Of a stretch of 64,000 nt of DNA, positions 8,388 to 15,720 are shown in pieces (position 1 is the stretch's first letter; each line of letters begins with the position of its first letter). The stretch lies in contig NZ_CP107780.1 of assembly GCF_036345175.1 (NCBI RefSeq), positions 7,936,001 through 8,000,000 on the forward strand, in the 5' to 3' direction. Below the pieces are notes generated by a model, which had not been told where the DNA came from, did no database searches, and saw only the letters and a list, made by a program, of their open reading frames with translations. The DNA comes from Streptomyces sp. NBC_00576. GTDB lineage: Bacteria; Actinomycetota; Actinomycetes; Streptomycetales; Streptomycetaceae. The translations under genes and the position numbers were made by a program.

Positions 8388-9224
8388 ATGGACTACTGCC
8401 ACCAGTGCCAACGGCACCTCAACGGCGCACTCGCCTGCCCGGGGTGCGGCTCATCGATCGCACCTCTCCATACGTACCCGGAGGAGACCGACGCCCGCCC
8501 GGATGCGGAGGCGGACGCGGTCGACTCCACCGGTGCTGTCGACGAGGCAGTGCGCCCTGGGCGGGCGGCGGCCCGGAAGGCGGGTCGCGGACGCGGACGC
8601 GAGGTGGCTGCCGCTGCCCCCGCCGCAGACGCCCACGAGTACGAGTACGAGTACGAGGCCGAGTACGAGTACGAGCACGAGCACGAAGCCGAGGACGCCG
8701 GGCGGGCAAGCGGCAGCCGACGTGACCGCAAGGCCGCGGCGCACCGGCGGCGACGGAAGCGGGCGCTGCTCGTCGCTGCGGGGTTCGTGCTCGCGGCGGG
8801 CGGACTGAGCCTCGCCGAGCTGGGCACGGACGCGCCGGGTTCGAACCCGAACGCAGCGACGGCAGACGGCGACACGGCGGACGACACGGCGACGAAGGAG
8901 GCCGGCGACAAGGGGTCGCCCCTGTCCGACACGTCGGCCCCGGGGGGTACCGACGCGCCGGACTCGGCATCCCCGGACGCGTCCCCGCCCCCGTCGCCGT
9001 CAGCGTCGGAGAGCTCGGGATCACCGTCCCCGTCGGTCTCGCCGAGCGGCAGCAAGGCCCCCCAGTCCGGGCCGATCGGCACGGCGCCGACACCGATCAG
9101 GGGGAACTCCTCCCCGACCCCGACACCCTCGACGACCCCGTCCACGGCCCCGACCACAGCGGACCCGACTCCGGAACCGTCGCCTTCGGAGACGTGCGAG
9201 AGGTTTCTTTGGTGGTGTAGCTAG
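8388..9224 (+). CDS. SCO2400-family zinc-ribbon single-pass membrane protein
   Basis: 278 residues. N-terminal zinc ribbon YCHQCQ...CPGCG (residues 3-22), an acidic/basic linker containing the tandem dipeptide run EYEYEYEAEYEYEHEHEAE, a basic stretch (RRRRKR), one membrane segment (about residues 130-148), then a Ser/Pro/Thr-rich, presumably extracellular tail of about 120 residues ending ETCERFLWWCS. This layout fits the Streptomyces family named after SCO2400, whose role is unknown to me. A TATTCT box ends ten bases before the ATG and no ribosome site is visible, so the message may be leaderless; a perfect GGAACGTTCC palindrome sits at 8351-8360. Confidence 0.8.
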   Translation: MDYCHQCQRHLNGALACPGCGSSIAPLHTYPEETDARPDAEADAVDSTGAVDEAVRPGRAAARKAGRGRGREVAAAAPAADAHEYEYEYEAEYEYEHEHEAEDAGRASGSRRDRKAAAHRRRRKRALLVAAGFVLAAGGLSLAELGTDAPGSNPNAATADGDTADDTATKEAGDKGSPLSDTSAPGGTDAPDSASPDASPPPSPSASESSGSPSPSVSPSGSKAPQSGPIGTAPTPIRGNSSPTPTPSTTPSTAPTTADPTPEPSPSETCERFLWWCS

Positions 9225-9414
9225 GGGGAGGCGGCGGCGGTGGCACTCACACTCGACTCTACGGGGCGTGGAGTTGCCCCTGAGCCGCTTCGCAGTGGCG
9301 ATCGATTCTGCTTGGTGCGGCTGGCCCGTATGGCGGTCATCGTCATCGGCCTACATTCAGATTCGCTCGCCATCTGCGAGGCCGGTCCGCTCTCTGAATT
9401 GAGTGAACGGCACC

Positions 9415-10320
9415 CTAGGTCCAGCTTGGCGACAGCCCGTTGGGCTCTCCGTACGGCACTGGCTGACCGGTGAGGGCGTCCAGGAGGATGCGGTCAGCGA
9501 GCGGCTTCCGCAGCTCAACCTTCACGCTCTGTTCGGTCATGTCAGTGCTGCAGGGGCCGCTCTGTGCCCCGGCGATGGAGGCGTATAGCACTACGTTCTC
9601 GTCCGTCTCCAGCACCTTCACGATGGGGCCGTCGTCGCAGGCTCCGTGAGTGGCCTTCACCGTGATGGACCGGCCGTCCATCGCCGTCCCGGCCAGCCGG
9701 GTGACACGCCTGAGACCGCCGACAGCCCCTTGCTGAGCCTGTTCGATTGGCGGCCTGGGAAGTTTTGACGGGGTGACTGCGACCCGCTTTAGCGGGGTGT
9801 CGTAGCCCTCCAGCGTGAACAGCCAAGCGGGAACGGTCGCCGTGCCTCGGCTCGTGGCGATCGTCGTTTCACCGAGCCTCGCTCCCACCACGGTCAGTTG
9901 GGGTCCCTCACCGTTGTTGAGGGCGAATGACTGGTACGCCTTCTTAGCTCCCGACAGTGGGCGGGTCAGAGTGTCTCCGTTTCCCCAGTCCACCTTCTCG
10001 TGCTTGGTGGTAGCAGCCGGCAATTTGCCCCGCAGGACGAAGTTCTTGGTCTCGTAGGCTTGCTTGTCTGCCTTGCTACGCCAACCGGATTCCGGTACCT
10101 GCACCCCATCGGCCATCGGATAGTAGCCCTCGCCCCATGCAGCGGCGGACGCGGACCCCTGCCAGGCGTCGGCAACTTGACGGGCCCGCCTCTCCTGCTT
10201 CTGCAGTGACTGGGCATCGCCATCGTCGGCGCGCGGGCTGTCGCCGCAACCGGCAAGGAGGCAGACACCCAAGAGGGGTGCGAATAGCAGGCCGACGAGG
10301 CGTTTCGCTTGCGTGTTCAT
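9415..10320 (-). CDS. Lipoprotein of unknown function
   Basis: 301 residues from the ATG at 10320, which has AAGGGA upstream and is immediately followed by a classic lipoprotein signal (basic start, hydrophobic core, LLAGC). An in-frame extension to 10431 is possible but would bury the signal. The mature protein has no motif I recognise; it contains four further cysteines (including ACDD and GPCS) that could form disulfides outside the cell. It runs in the same direction as the S1 protease upstream. Codon use looks less GC-biased at third positions than that of flanking core genes (by eye), consistent with an accessory island. Confidence 0.75.
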   Translation of the reverse strand: MNTQAKRLVGLLFAPLLGVCLLAGCGDSPRADDGDAQSLQKQERRARQVADAWQGSASAAAWGEGYYPMADGVQVPESGWRSKADKQAYETKNFVLRGKLPAATTKHEKVDWGNGDTLTRPLSGAKKAYQSFALNNGEGPQLTVVGARLGETTIATSRGTATVPAWLFTLEGYDTPLKRVAVTPSKLPRPPIEQAQQGAVGGLRRVTRLAGTAMDGRSITVKATHGACDDGPIVKVLETDENVVLYASIAGAQSGPCSTDMTEQSVKVELRKPLADRILLDALTGQPVPYGEPNGLSPSWT

Positions 10321-10454
10321 GGCGTTCCCTTGGAGGCTACCGACGACGGATTCCCTGCTGAAAGCATGGCGCTGATGCTCTTCAACTCCTAGCGCCAGCC
10401 CGGTCCACACCTTCGACGCGGCGGGAGGCATACGGGTTCATGCATGGCCTCTCG

Positions 10455-10472
10455 CGCCGCTTGCGGCGTTTT
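10455..10472. terminator. Hairpin between protease and lipoprotein genes
   Basis: CGCCGC-TT-GCGGCG followed on the plus strand by TTTT. It lies just beyond the 3' end of the S1 protease gene and upstream of the lipoprotein gene. Its T tract is on the side that would stop plus-strand transcripts, so its role for the minus-strand protease message is uncertain. Confidence 0.4.
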
Positions 10473-10507
10473 CGACAAACCGCAAATGGCGAGGGGACGG
10501 CGCACGG

Positions 10508-11626
10508 CTAATAGACCTTCAGGTCTTCCCAGGAGAGCACGAGACCCAGCGGCTCGTACCAAGTGCTGCGGTCCGCTTGAGAGTCGGAATCTCCGCAGGG
10601 CTGGTCGGCATAGCTGCCGCCCGACGTGATGCCCAGAGCCGTTTCGCCGCTGAAGAGGGCTCCTCCGCTGTCACCAAACACATCGCAGTTGCTCGCCTCG
10701 GTCATGTTCTTGAGCGTGGTGCCTTCGTCGTAGGTAACCGTTGCGTTCGTCGAGAGCACCATGCCCACCAAGTCCTGGGACATGGTCCCCACGCGCTTCA
10801 CCTTCTCCCCCTCGAACGCAGAGGCTGAACGCGAAATCTGCCCTTCTGAGCCGTCTTTGTACTGGATTGTCCCGTACGGCGTGACATCGGGGTTGGTGTA
10901 CTTCACCACGCCGTAGTCGGACTGGTTTACGTCGTTTCCGTAGGCCCAGTCGGTGGCCCTCCCCAGGGGAACCTCCCCGCCCCTTCGGCGCCAGGTGACA
11001 GCGCCGTTGGCCATGCAATGTCCGGCAGTGATCATGTACTTGTTGCCGTCGTCGTCCTGCACGTTGAATGCGGCACTGCAGGCTCGAGTCCGGGTGATCC
11101 CGCCGGAGGTGTAGTCCGATAATATGCCCAGACCGCCGCGCATGGCGTAGGCGGTCGATTCGATCTTGCCAGAGCGTTCCGTTATGTCGACCGCATCTCC
11201 AAACCCGGAGGCGGCATTCTCAATCCGGGACCTGTCGGTGGCGGAAACCCCGTCGTAGATCTGTACGTCGACCCGGTTGCCGCTCTGGTCAATGCTCCAG
11301 GCGGTGTTGGGGATCCCTGCCAGCTGATCCAGTTTTGCTTTGGCGGAGTCGAGGTCGGCCGTGCTGTGGGGGACGACTTCCGCTACTGCGCCGGCACTTT
11401 GCACGGTTTCCGCCGAGGCCTGGTCGGTGACCGCCACCACGAGTCGTCCGTCGCGGTAGTAGACGCCTGCTGCGCGCTCCTTACCCAGCTGGCTGGCGAT
11501 CGATGCCGCCTTGACTGGATCGGTGAGTGGCGGCGGCGCCGCTTGGGTGGCGGTCGTGGTGGTCAGCGTGAGTACTCCGCCGACCGTCGCCGCGATCATT
11601 CCCCGGTGCACGTGACGTCTTCGCAT
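10508..11626 (-). CDS. Secreted trypsin-like serine protease (S1, streptogrisin/alpha-lytic type) with propeptide
   Basis: 372 residues. Signal peptide (residues 1-30, ending ATQAA), a propeptide of about 130 residues, then an S1 protease domain with the catalytic triad visible: His in MITAGHCM, Asp in NQSDYGVV and Ser in FGDSGGAL. Cysteines flanking the His (CSAAF...GHC) and the Ser (NCDVFGDSGG, QPCGDS) fit the usual disulfides. ATG start 12 bases after the end of a promoter-sized gap. The protein is secreted and probably self-activating; target proteins are unknown. Confidence 0.9.
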   Translation of the reverse strand: MRRRHVHRGMIAATVGGVLTLTTTTATQAAPPPLTDPVKAASIASQLGKERAAGVYYRDGRLVVAVTDQASAETVQSAGAVAEVVPHSTADLDSAKAKLDQLAGIPNTAWSIDQSGNRVDVQIYDGVSATDRSRIENAASGFGDAVDITERSGKIESTAYAMRGGLGILSDYTSGGITRTRACSAAFNVQDDDGNKYMITAGHCMANGAVTWRRRGGEVPLGRATDWAYGNDVNQSDYGVVKYTNPDVTPYGTIQYKDGSEGQISRSASAFEGEKVKRVGTMSQDLVGMVLSTNATVTYDEGTTLKNMTEASNCDVFGDSGGALFSGETALGITSGGSYADQPCGDSDSQADRSTWYEPLGLVLSWEDLKVY

Positions 11627-11674
11627 GTACGGTCCTTACCCTCTCGAATGATGGGCCTCTGGTGATCGAAATGC

Positions 11675-11863
11675 TTAGTGCGAGGCTAGTGGAGCAGCGT
11701 TTGGCGAGGGGTGGACCAGGCACGACAATTTCGGCGGTGGCGGTACGTTGACCTGAACTCGCGGGCTGCGGCCAGAAGTGACACCGTGGGGGCGCTTCTC
11801 TGGCTTGGCCGCACGGGGGGTGAGTGTCCCGTCCACGTCGAGGAACAGCAGTGGTCGGTTCAT
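11675..11863 (-). pseudogene. Truncated HAD-family hydrolase
   Basis: 62 codons beginning with the HAD motif I strand RPLLFLDVDGTLTP and then RAAKPEKRP, which resembles the N-terminus of a Streptomyces HAD hydrolase normally about three times longer. After about residue 30 the resemblance stops and the frame ends; motifs II-IV are absent. The start lies only 28 bases from the oppositely oriented transposase relic, suggesting the gene was damaged by insertion and deletion. Confidence 0.6.
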
Positions 11864-11891
11864 GATTCCCCCGGTCTGTTCAAATCCCGGC

Positions 11892-12140
11892 GTGGTGAGT
11901 GTGATCACCGCATCGGAGACGTCCTGGATAGCCCCGCTCGCCGGGCTGAGTCCGCGCTGTTTCGGCAAGTTGGTGACCATGTTGCAGCGCGACGGAGCAG
12001 GGCGGTCCGTCGGGGCCGGCCATGGAGCCTGTCGCTGGAAGACCGGGTGCTGCTGGTCACGGCCTACTGGCGCACGAACTTGACGCTGCACCAGCTTGCC
12101 CCGCTTGTTCGGCGTCTCCAAGTCCGCAGCCGAAGGAAAC
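11892..12140 (+). mobile_element. IS5-type transposase relic (N-terminal part, frameshifted)
   Basis: Three reading frames together encode the N-terminal part of an IS5-family DDE transposase: SETSWIAPLAGLSPRCFGKL from about 11910, then SLEDRVLLVTAYWRTNLTL-HQLAP from about 12030, then LFGVSKSAA at 12101-12128. The last shift looks like one extra base in a PLFGVSK codon run. The match breaks off after SAA, and no catalytic DDE part or terminal inverted repeats are visible. It is a dead fragment. Confidence 0.7.
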
Positions 12141-12275
12141 AGGGATCACGATCACCAGACGACAAAGCCCCCGCCCTGAACGGGACTTCCCGGACACCTC
12201 CAAGCGAGCCCGGACAGGCCGTCGCGTCGAGCGGGCGGGGGCCAATCGCATCGTTCCCAGGCACTGCCACGGGTA

Positions 12276-12300
12276 CCGTTCTGGTGTCGAGTCAGAACGG
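12276..12300. promoter_or_regulatory. Dyad in front of XRE regulator gene
   Basis: Perfect inverted repeat CCGTTCTG (12276-12283) and CAGAACGG (12293-12300) with a nine-base spacer, ending eight bases before the start codon. The position fits an autoregulatory operator. Confidence 0.5.
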
Positions 12301-12308
12301 AGCCCAGT

Positions 12309-13493
12309 ATGCCCCCGCATATGGACGAGCACACGGGCGCACGCATCGCACGCGCGCGCAAAGCCCGCCGGTTGACGCAACGTGAGTTGGCCGATCTCTC
12401 GCATGTCTCGTACAGCACGCTGACCAAGGTGGAGCAAGGCAACCTGCCCGCTAGCCCGTCGGTTACCGGGGCGTTGGCCCGCGCCTTGTCCGTGGCGGTG
12501 ACCGATCTGACCGGGCAGCCCTACCTCGACGAACTGCGACAGGACCAACTGGACGGTCTGATCAACCCGATCCGCGAGGCACTGAACATCTACGACTTGG
12601 GCCCCGACCCGGACGTGACCCCGCGCCCGGTGACGGAACTGGAAGCCGACGCGGACAGGCTCTGCGCCATGGTCCGCGCGACGAACATCAAACAGGTCGC
12701 CGCCGACCTGCCGGCCCTGATCCACGAGGCCACAACGACCGCGCACATCACACCGATTGACCGCAACTGGCGCCTGCTCGCGAGCGCGTACCGGACCGCG
12801 TACGACGTGACCACGAAGCTCGGGTTCTCCGACCTGTGCACGGTTGCTCTGGACCGCCTGGACTGGGCAGCGCAGCGGGCATCGGACCCGGTACTGGGCG
12901 GGATGCGTCAGTATCTGCGGGCTCTGGCCTATTTCCGGGCGAGCGACTACCGCACGGGTGGGCGACTGGTCCGCTTGGGAATGGCCACCCTGGAGCAGGC
13001 CGAGACGGGCCGCGTTCGGGATGTCCTCACCGGACAACTCCACCTCGGCGCTGCCGTATTGGCCGGCCGCTCCAAGGACAAGGAGACAGCCGAGGGACAC
13101 CTCGGTGAGGCACAGCGCATCGCCGAGCGGACGGGCCCGGCGGAGAAGGTGCACTGGCTGTCGTTCGGCCCGACCAATGTCGGTGTGCACCGCGTGAGCG
13201 TGCTCGCGGAACTCGACCAGTACACCGAGGCCGTACAGGCTGCGCAGGAGATCCCGATTCCGGACGAGTGGCCCCCGTCCCGGCTGGCGCATCACCATGC
13301 CGAGGTGGCGCGGGCGGAGATGTGGACAGGTCGTACGGACGCGGCGTTCAAGAGCCTGATGAGAGCACGCAAGCTCGCCCCGCAGCAGACCCGGTACCAC
13401 CCCACAGTGCGCGAGACCTACTCCGGACTGGAAGCGGCCAGGCGCAGAATGCCGGACACCTTCAACAACTTCGGTTCCTGGCTGGGTATGTGA
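12309..13493 (+). CDS. XRE-family regulator with TPR-like C-terminal domain
   Basis: 394 residues. Helix-turn-helix at about residues 10-65 (GARIARARKARRLTQRELAD...SYSTLTKVEQG), followed by a long alpha-helical region with repeated Leu/Ala helices of the type seen in TPR-containing Streptomyces regulators of small-gene clusters. GGAG lies six bases before the ATG at 12309; ATG 12321 is an alternative. It precedes, in the same direction, a chain of small overlapping genes that it probably controls. The signal it senses is unknown. Confidence 0.85.
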   Translation: MPPHMDEHTGARIARARKARRLTQRELADLSHVSYSTLTKVEQGNLPASPSVTGALARALSVAVTDLTGQPYLDELRQDQLDGLINPIREALNIYDLGPDPDVTPRPVTELEADADRLCAMVRATNIKQVAADLPALIHEATTTAHITPIDRNWRLLASAYRTAYDVTTKLGFSDLCTVALDRLDWAAQRASDPVLGGMRQYLRALAYFRASDYRTGGRLVRLGMATLEQAETGRVRDVLTGQLHLGAAVLAGRSKDKETAEGHLGEAQRIAERTGPAEKVHWLSFGPTNVGVHRVSVLAELDQYTEAVQAAQEIPIPDEWPPSRLAHHHAEVARAEMWTGRTDAAFKSLMRARKLAPQQTRYHPTVRETYSGLEAARRRMPDTFNNFGSWLGM

Positions 13494-13578
13494 CGCTGCG
13501 TCAAGCGAAGGCTGGGGCTATCAGCGATGTCTGATAGTTCCGGCCTTCTGTTGTCCCCACGATGTGGAAGTGCAAAGA

Positions 13579-13607
13579 CCCCCGCGACCGTGCGACCGGT
13601 CCGGGGG
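13579..13607 (+). terminator. Hairpin between XRE gene and small-gene chain
   Basis: CCCCCG (13579-13584) pairs with CGGGGG (13602-13607) with inner GC-rich bases, preceded by AAAGA. It could end the XRE message or attenuate transcription into the next genes, which begin 30 bases later. Confidence 0.5.
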
Positions 13608-13637
13608 CGTGGCCCACCACTTCGAGGAGTGATGAAC

Positions 13638-14081
13638 ATGGCCGAGCGTAGCGCTGCCGCGCTGCACTGGCTTCTGGTGCCCCTGGTTCTCTGGGGCCTC
13701 ACCCGTCTGTTCCCACCGACCGGCACCCGCCGGAAGGCACCGACGGCAGTGCGAACCGTCGTGACCGGCAAGAACACAGAGAATCACGCACACCTGGCAG
13801 CACGGGTGCCTGCTCAGCATCGGTCGCCGTACAGCACCGACCACGCACCCCTGGACGGCGCGGCATCCCGCCTGTCACGGCCGTACCTGCCCACGGTCGT
13901 CGACATGATGTCCGGGGTGGCGGTGGTTCCGTGTGCGGCCCGTGTGCGCCCGTACCTCACGGCACGTGAGCGGGTCGCCCGATGGAGCAGGCGCACGGCC
14001 CTGGTGCTGGCCTCGGACTTCGGGGTCGACCTCGACACCAGGGACATCCATTCCGTACTGGACGGGGTGAGGTCCCGATGA
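13638..14081 (+). CDS. Small membrane-anchored hypothetical protein
   Basis: 147 residues, no family recognised. One hydrophobic N-terminal segment (HWLLVPLVLWGLTRLF, residues 9-24) followed by a basic, soluble region with TARERVARWSRRTALVLASDFGVDLD near the end. GAGGAG at 13624-13629 places the start at the ATG 13638 rather than at 13632. First of at least four genes joined by four-base ATGA/GTGA overlaps. Confidence 0.6.
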   Translation: MAERSAAALHWLLVPLVLWGLTRLFPPTGTRRKAPTAVRTVVTGKNTENHAHLAARVPAQHRSPYSTDHAPLDGAASRLSRPYLPTVVDMMSGVAVVPCAARVRPYLTARERVARWSRRTALVLASDFGVDLDTRDIHSVLDGVRSR

Positions 14082-14269
14082 CCGGCGCGCGGGTCACAGC
14101 ATCCGTGAGGCTGGCCGAAGACGCCATGCTGCGCGCCTACCGGTTGTGGTTCGAGCACACCCGCAAGTGCGCCGGCTGCAAGAGCGTCCGCAAGGCACTG
14201 GACGGCTGTGAGAATGGCCAGGGACTGTGGGGCGCCTACCGCCGCGCATATGCCGGGGGTTCTCGATGA
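14078..14269 (+). CDS. Small Cys-containing protein, coupled chain gene 2
   Basis: 63 residues, ATGA overlap with the gene before it. Helical, basic, with a CxxC pair and a third Cys (KCAGCKSVRKALDGC, about residues 30-44), suggesting metal or disulfide binding. The pattern looks like the small CxxC proteins common in actinobacterial phage- or plasmid-related gene chains. Function unknown. Confidence 0.6.
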   Translation: MTGARVTASVRLAEDAMLRAYRLWFEHTRKCAGCKSVRKALDGCENGQGLWGAYRRAYAGGSR

Positions 14270-14469
14270 ACGCGGCCCCCAGTGCTGCGCAGCGCGAAGA
14301 CGTGGAGTTCCTGTCGGCTGAGTGCGCAGTCGGCCGACGGGCCGGCTACGAGGCTCTGCACGGGCGGTGCAGCCAGACCGAGGACGTGCCCCTGCCGCAC
14401 GGCGGAGGCCTACTGCTGATGCGCCGCTGCCCGTGTTCCTGTCACACAACAGAGCGGGCAGCGCTGTGA
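14266..14469 (+). CDS. Small Cys-rich protein, coupled chain gene 3
   Basis: 67 residues, start ATG in an ATGA overlap. Cys at about residues 20 and 35, and a C-terminal CPCSCH motif that pairs with the CTCCCH of the next protein. The tail is probably a small zinc knuckle. No known family recognised. Confidence 0.6.
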   Translation: MNAAPSAAQREDVEFLSAECAVGRRAGYEALHGRCSQTEDVPLPHGGGLLLMRRCPCSCHTTERAAL

Positions 14470-14657
14470 GGCCCGCCCTCGGCTCGGCTTCGACGCCGGA
14501 CCACCCCTACGTGTCCGGGCGCTGCACGATCGGCACCCACGGTCGGTGCCGGGACGCGGAGCCCCGCGAGAGCGGCACTCCAGGAGTGCGATACCTGGTG
14601 TGCACGTGCTGTTGCCACCGCCTGCCCCTGATCCTGGTGAAGGGGCCCCGGTCATGA
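14466..14657 (+). CDS. Small Cys-rich protein, coupled chain gene 4
   Basis: 63 residues from a GTG in a GTGA overlap. Contains CTIGTHGRC and near the end LVCTCCCHR, the same CxCxCH-like ending as its neighbour, implying duplication or a shared zinc-binding role. The stop overlaps the ATG of the next (broken) gene. Confidence 0.6.
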   Translation: MRPALGSASTPDHPYVSGRCTIGTHGRCRDAEPRESGTPGVRYLVCTCCCHRLPLILVKGPRS

Positions 14658-14855
14658 CCAACGCCCTACCAGCCGGTCGAGTTGGTACCGGGTCTGCTGG
14701 GAGATCGCGCGAGACGGGCGGGTGTGGAAACCGGCACACTCACCGGGCGGGATGTACTGAGCATGCTCGTAAGCCTCCGTGACTGCCTTCCGGTGGCCGT
14801 CGCGGATCCCGAGGCGGTACGCGCTGCGGCTGACACCTCCGACGGATGGTCGTAA
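14654..14855 (+). pseudogene. Small hypothetical protein with apparent frameshift, chain gene 5
   Basis: An ATG at 14654 in an ATGA overlap opens a frame that reads only a low-complexity 42-residue peptide. The neighbouring frame from 14667 has no start near it but encodes 62 well-behaved residues (begins YQPVELVPGLLGDRARRAG, contains LTGRDVLSMLVSLRDCLPV, ends DTSDGWS) to TAA at 14853. One shift near 14664-14667 would join the two. It could be a mutation, a sequencing error, a programmed shift, or a start at TTG 14682 or GTG 14724. Confidence 0.55.
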
Positions 14856-14991
14856 GAGTCGGACACGATGGCCGGCCGCACGCACCAGACCCCGTTCGAG
14901 GGGTCGTGGCTGCCCTACTTTGGATGCCCGAATCGACGACAGGGGGAGACGCCGTGATGTCCCACCGCGCCGCCGGGAAGCGACTGGAGTC

Positions 14992-15120
14992 GTGGAGTGG
15001 AACCTTGCCCTGAGGATCCTTTCCGGGGCGGTGTTGGTGGGTGTTGCGGTGGTGAAGGCCGTGGCGCCGAGCCTGACAGAGAACGAGCTCGGCGCCACGG
15101 CCGCGGTCGCCGGGACGTGA
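14992..15120 (+). CDS. Possible 42-residue membrane peptide
   Basis: From GTG 14992 the frame reads a short peptide with one hydrophobic helix (LALRILSGAVLVGVAVVKAV) and ends LTENELGATAAVAGT. GGAG is only two bases before the GTG, so the start is doubtful; this may be a remnant. The rest of 14856-15152 shows nothing convincing. Confidence 0.25.
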   Translation: MEWNLALRILSGAVLVGVAVVKAVAPSLTENELGATAAVAGT

Positions 15121-15152
15121 AGAACCGGCGCCGCGTCTTCGGGGGTAGGGCG

Positions 15153-15590
15153 CTACGCCTCCACCATCCGCACCAGCAACCCCCGCAACAGCACCCGCTC
15201 CTCCTCCGACAGCCCGGCCAGCGGCTCCCGGGCGAAGTTCAGGGAGTCGCGCAGGCTCTGTGCGACCCGGTGCCCCTCGTCCGTGCAGGCGGCCAGCTTC
15301 ACCCGGCGGTCCGTGGGGTCGGGGCGGCGTTCGACCAGGCCCCGGGACTCCAGTCGGTCCACGATCCCGGTGACGTTCGACGGCTCGCACCGCAGCTTCC
15401 GGGCCAGCTGCCGCATAGGCAGGGGGCCCAGGGAGAGCAGGCTCAGCAGGCGTGCCTGTGCCCCGGTGAGGGAGTGCTGGGTGGCCGCGTCCTCGTACTC
15501 CTGGTGGAAGCGGGCCACGACCGCGCCGATCAGGTCGACGACCTCCAGGGTCATGGGGTCGCGGGGGCGGGTCTTCTCGGGTGTGGCCAT
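15153..15590 (-). CDS. MarR-family transcriptional regulator
   Basis: 145 residues, typical MarR length. Winged helix visible as LTGAQARLLSLL...PMRQLARKLRCEPSNVTGIVDRLESRGLVERRPDPTDRRVK, which includes the conserved DxRxx wing. Divergent from a quinone/enone-type oxidoreductase, with a palindrome in the shared promoter; it probably represses that gene and is released by an electrophile or small aromatic. Confidence 0.9.
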   Translation of the reverse strand: MATPEKTRPRDPMTLEVVDLIGAVVARFHQEYEDAATQHSLTGAQARLLSLLSLGPLPMRQLARKLRCEPSNVTGIVDRLESRGLVERRPDPTDRRVKLAACTDEGHRVAQSLRDSLNFAREPLAGLSEEERVLLRGLLVRMVEA

Positions 15591-15612
15591 GTTCTCCAGG
15601 TTACCCCTTTAC

Positions 15613-15642
15613 TTGACAACCTGAAATATTCAGGAGCATTAT
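15613..15642 (+). promoter_or_regulatory. Oxidoreductase promoter with embedded MarR operator
   Basis: TTGACA at 15613-15618 and CATTAT at 15637-15642 (18-base spacer) flank the perfect palindrome CCTGAAATATTCAGG (15620-15634). The placement of the dyad between -35 and -10 predicts direct repression by the divergent MarR protein. Confidence 0.7.
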
Positions 15643-15720
15643 TGTTTCACGTACTGAAGCATCTGAGCCGCAGATCACGTAGATCACGTAGATACTCAGC
15701 CGCACCGGAAGGCCCCCCTC

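Noticed and set aside
9240..9473. 77-codon frame from GTG with AGGGGGAGG upstream
   Set aside because: Poor third-position bias, no recognisable product, and its end overlaps the lipoprotein gene; probably chance.
12022..12375. Plus-strand frame running from the transposase relic into the XRE gene
   Set aside because: Shadow of two different frames; the relic and the regulator start explain the sequence.
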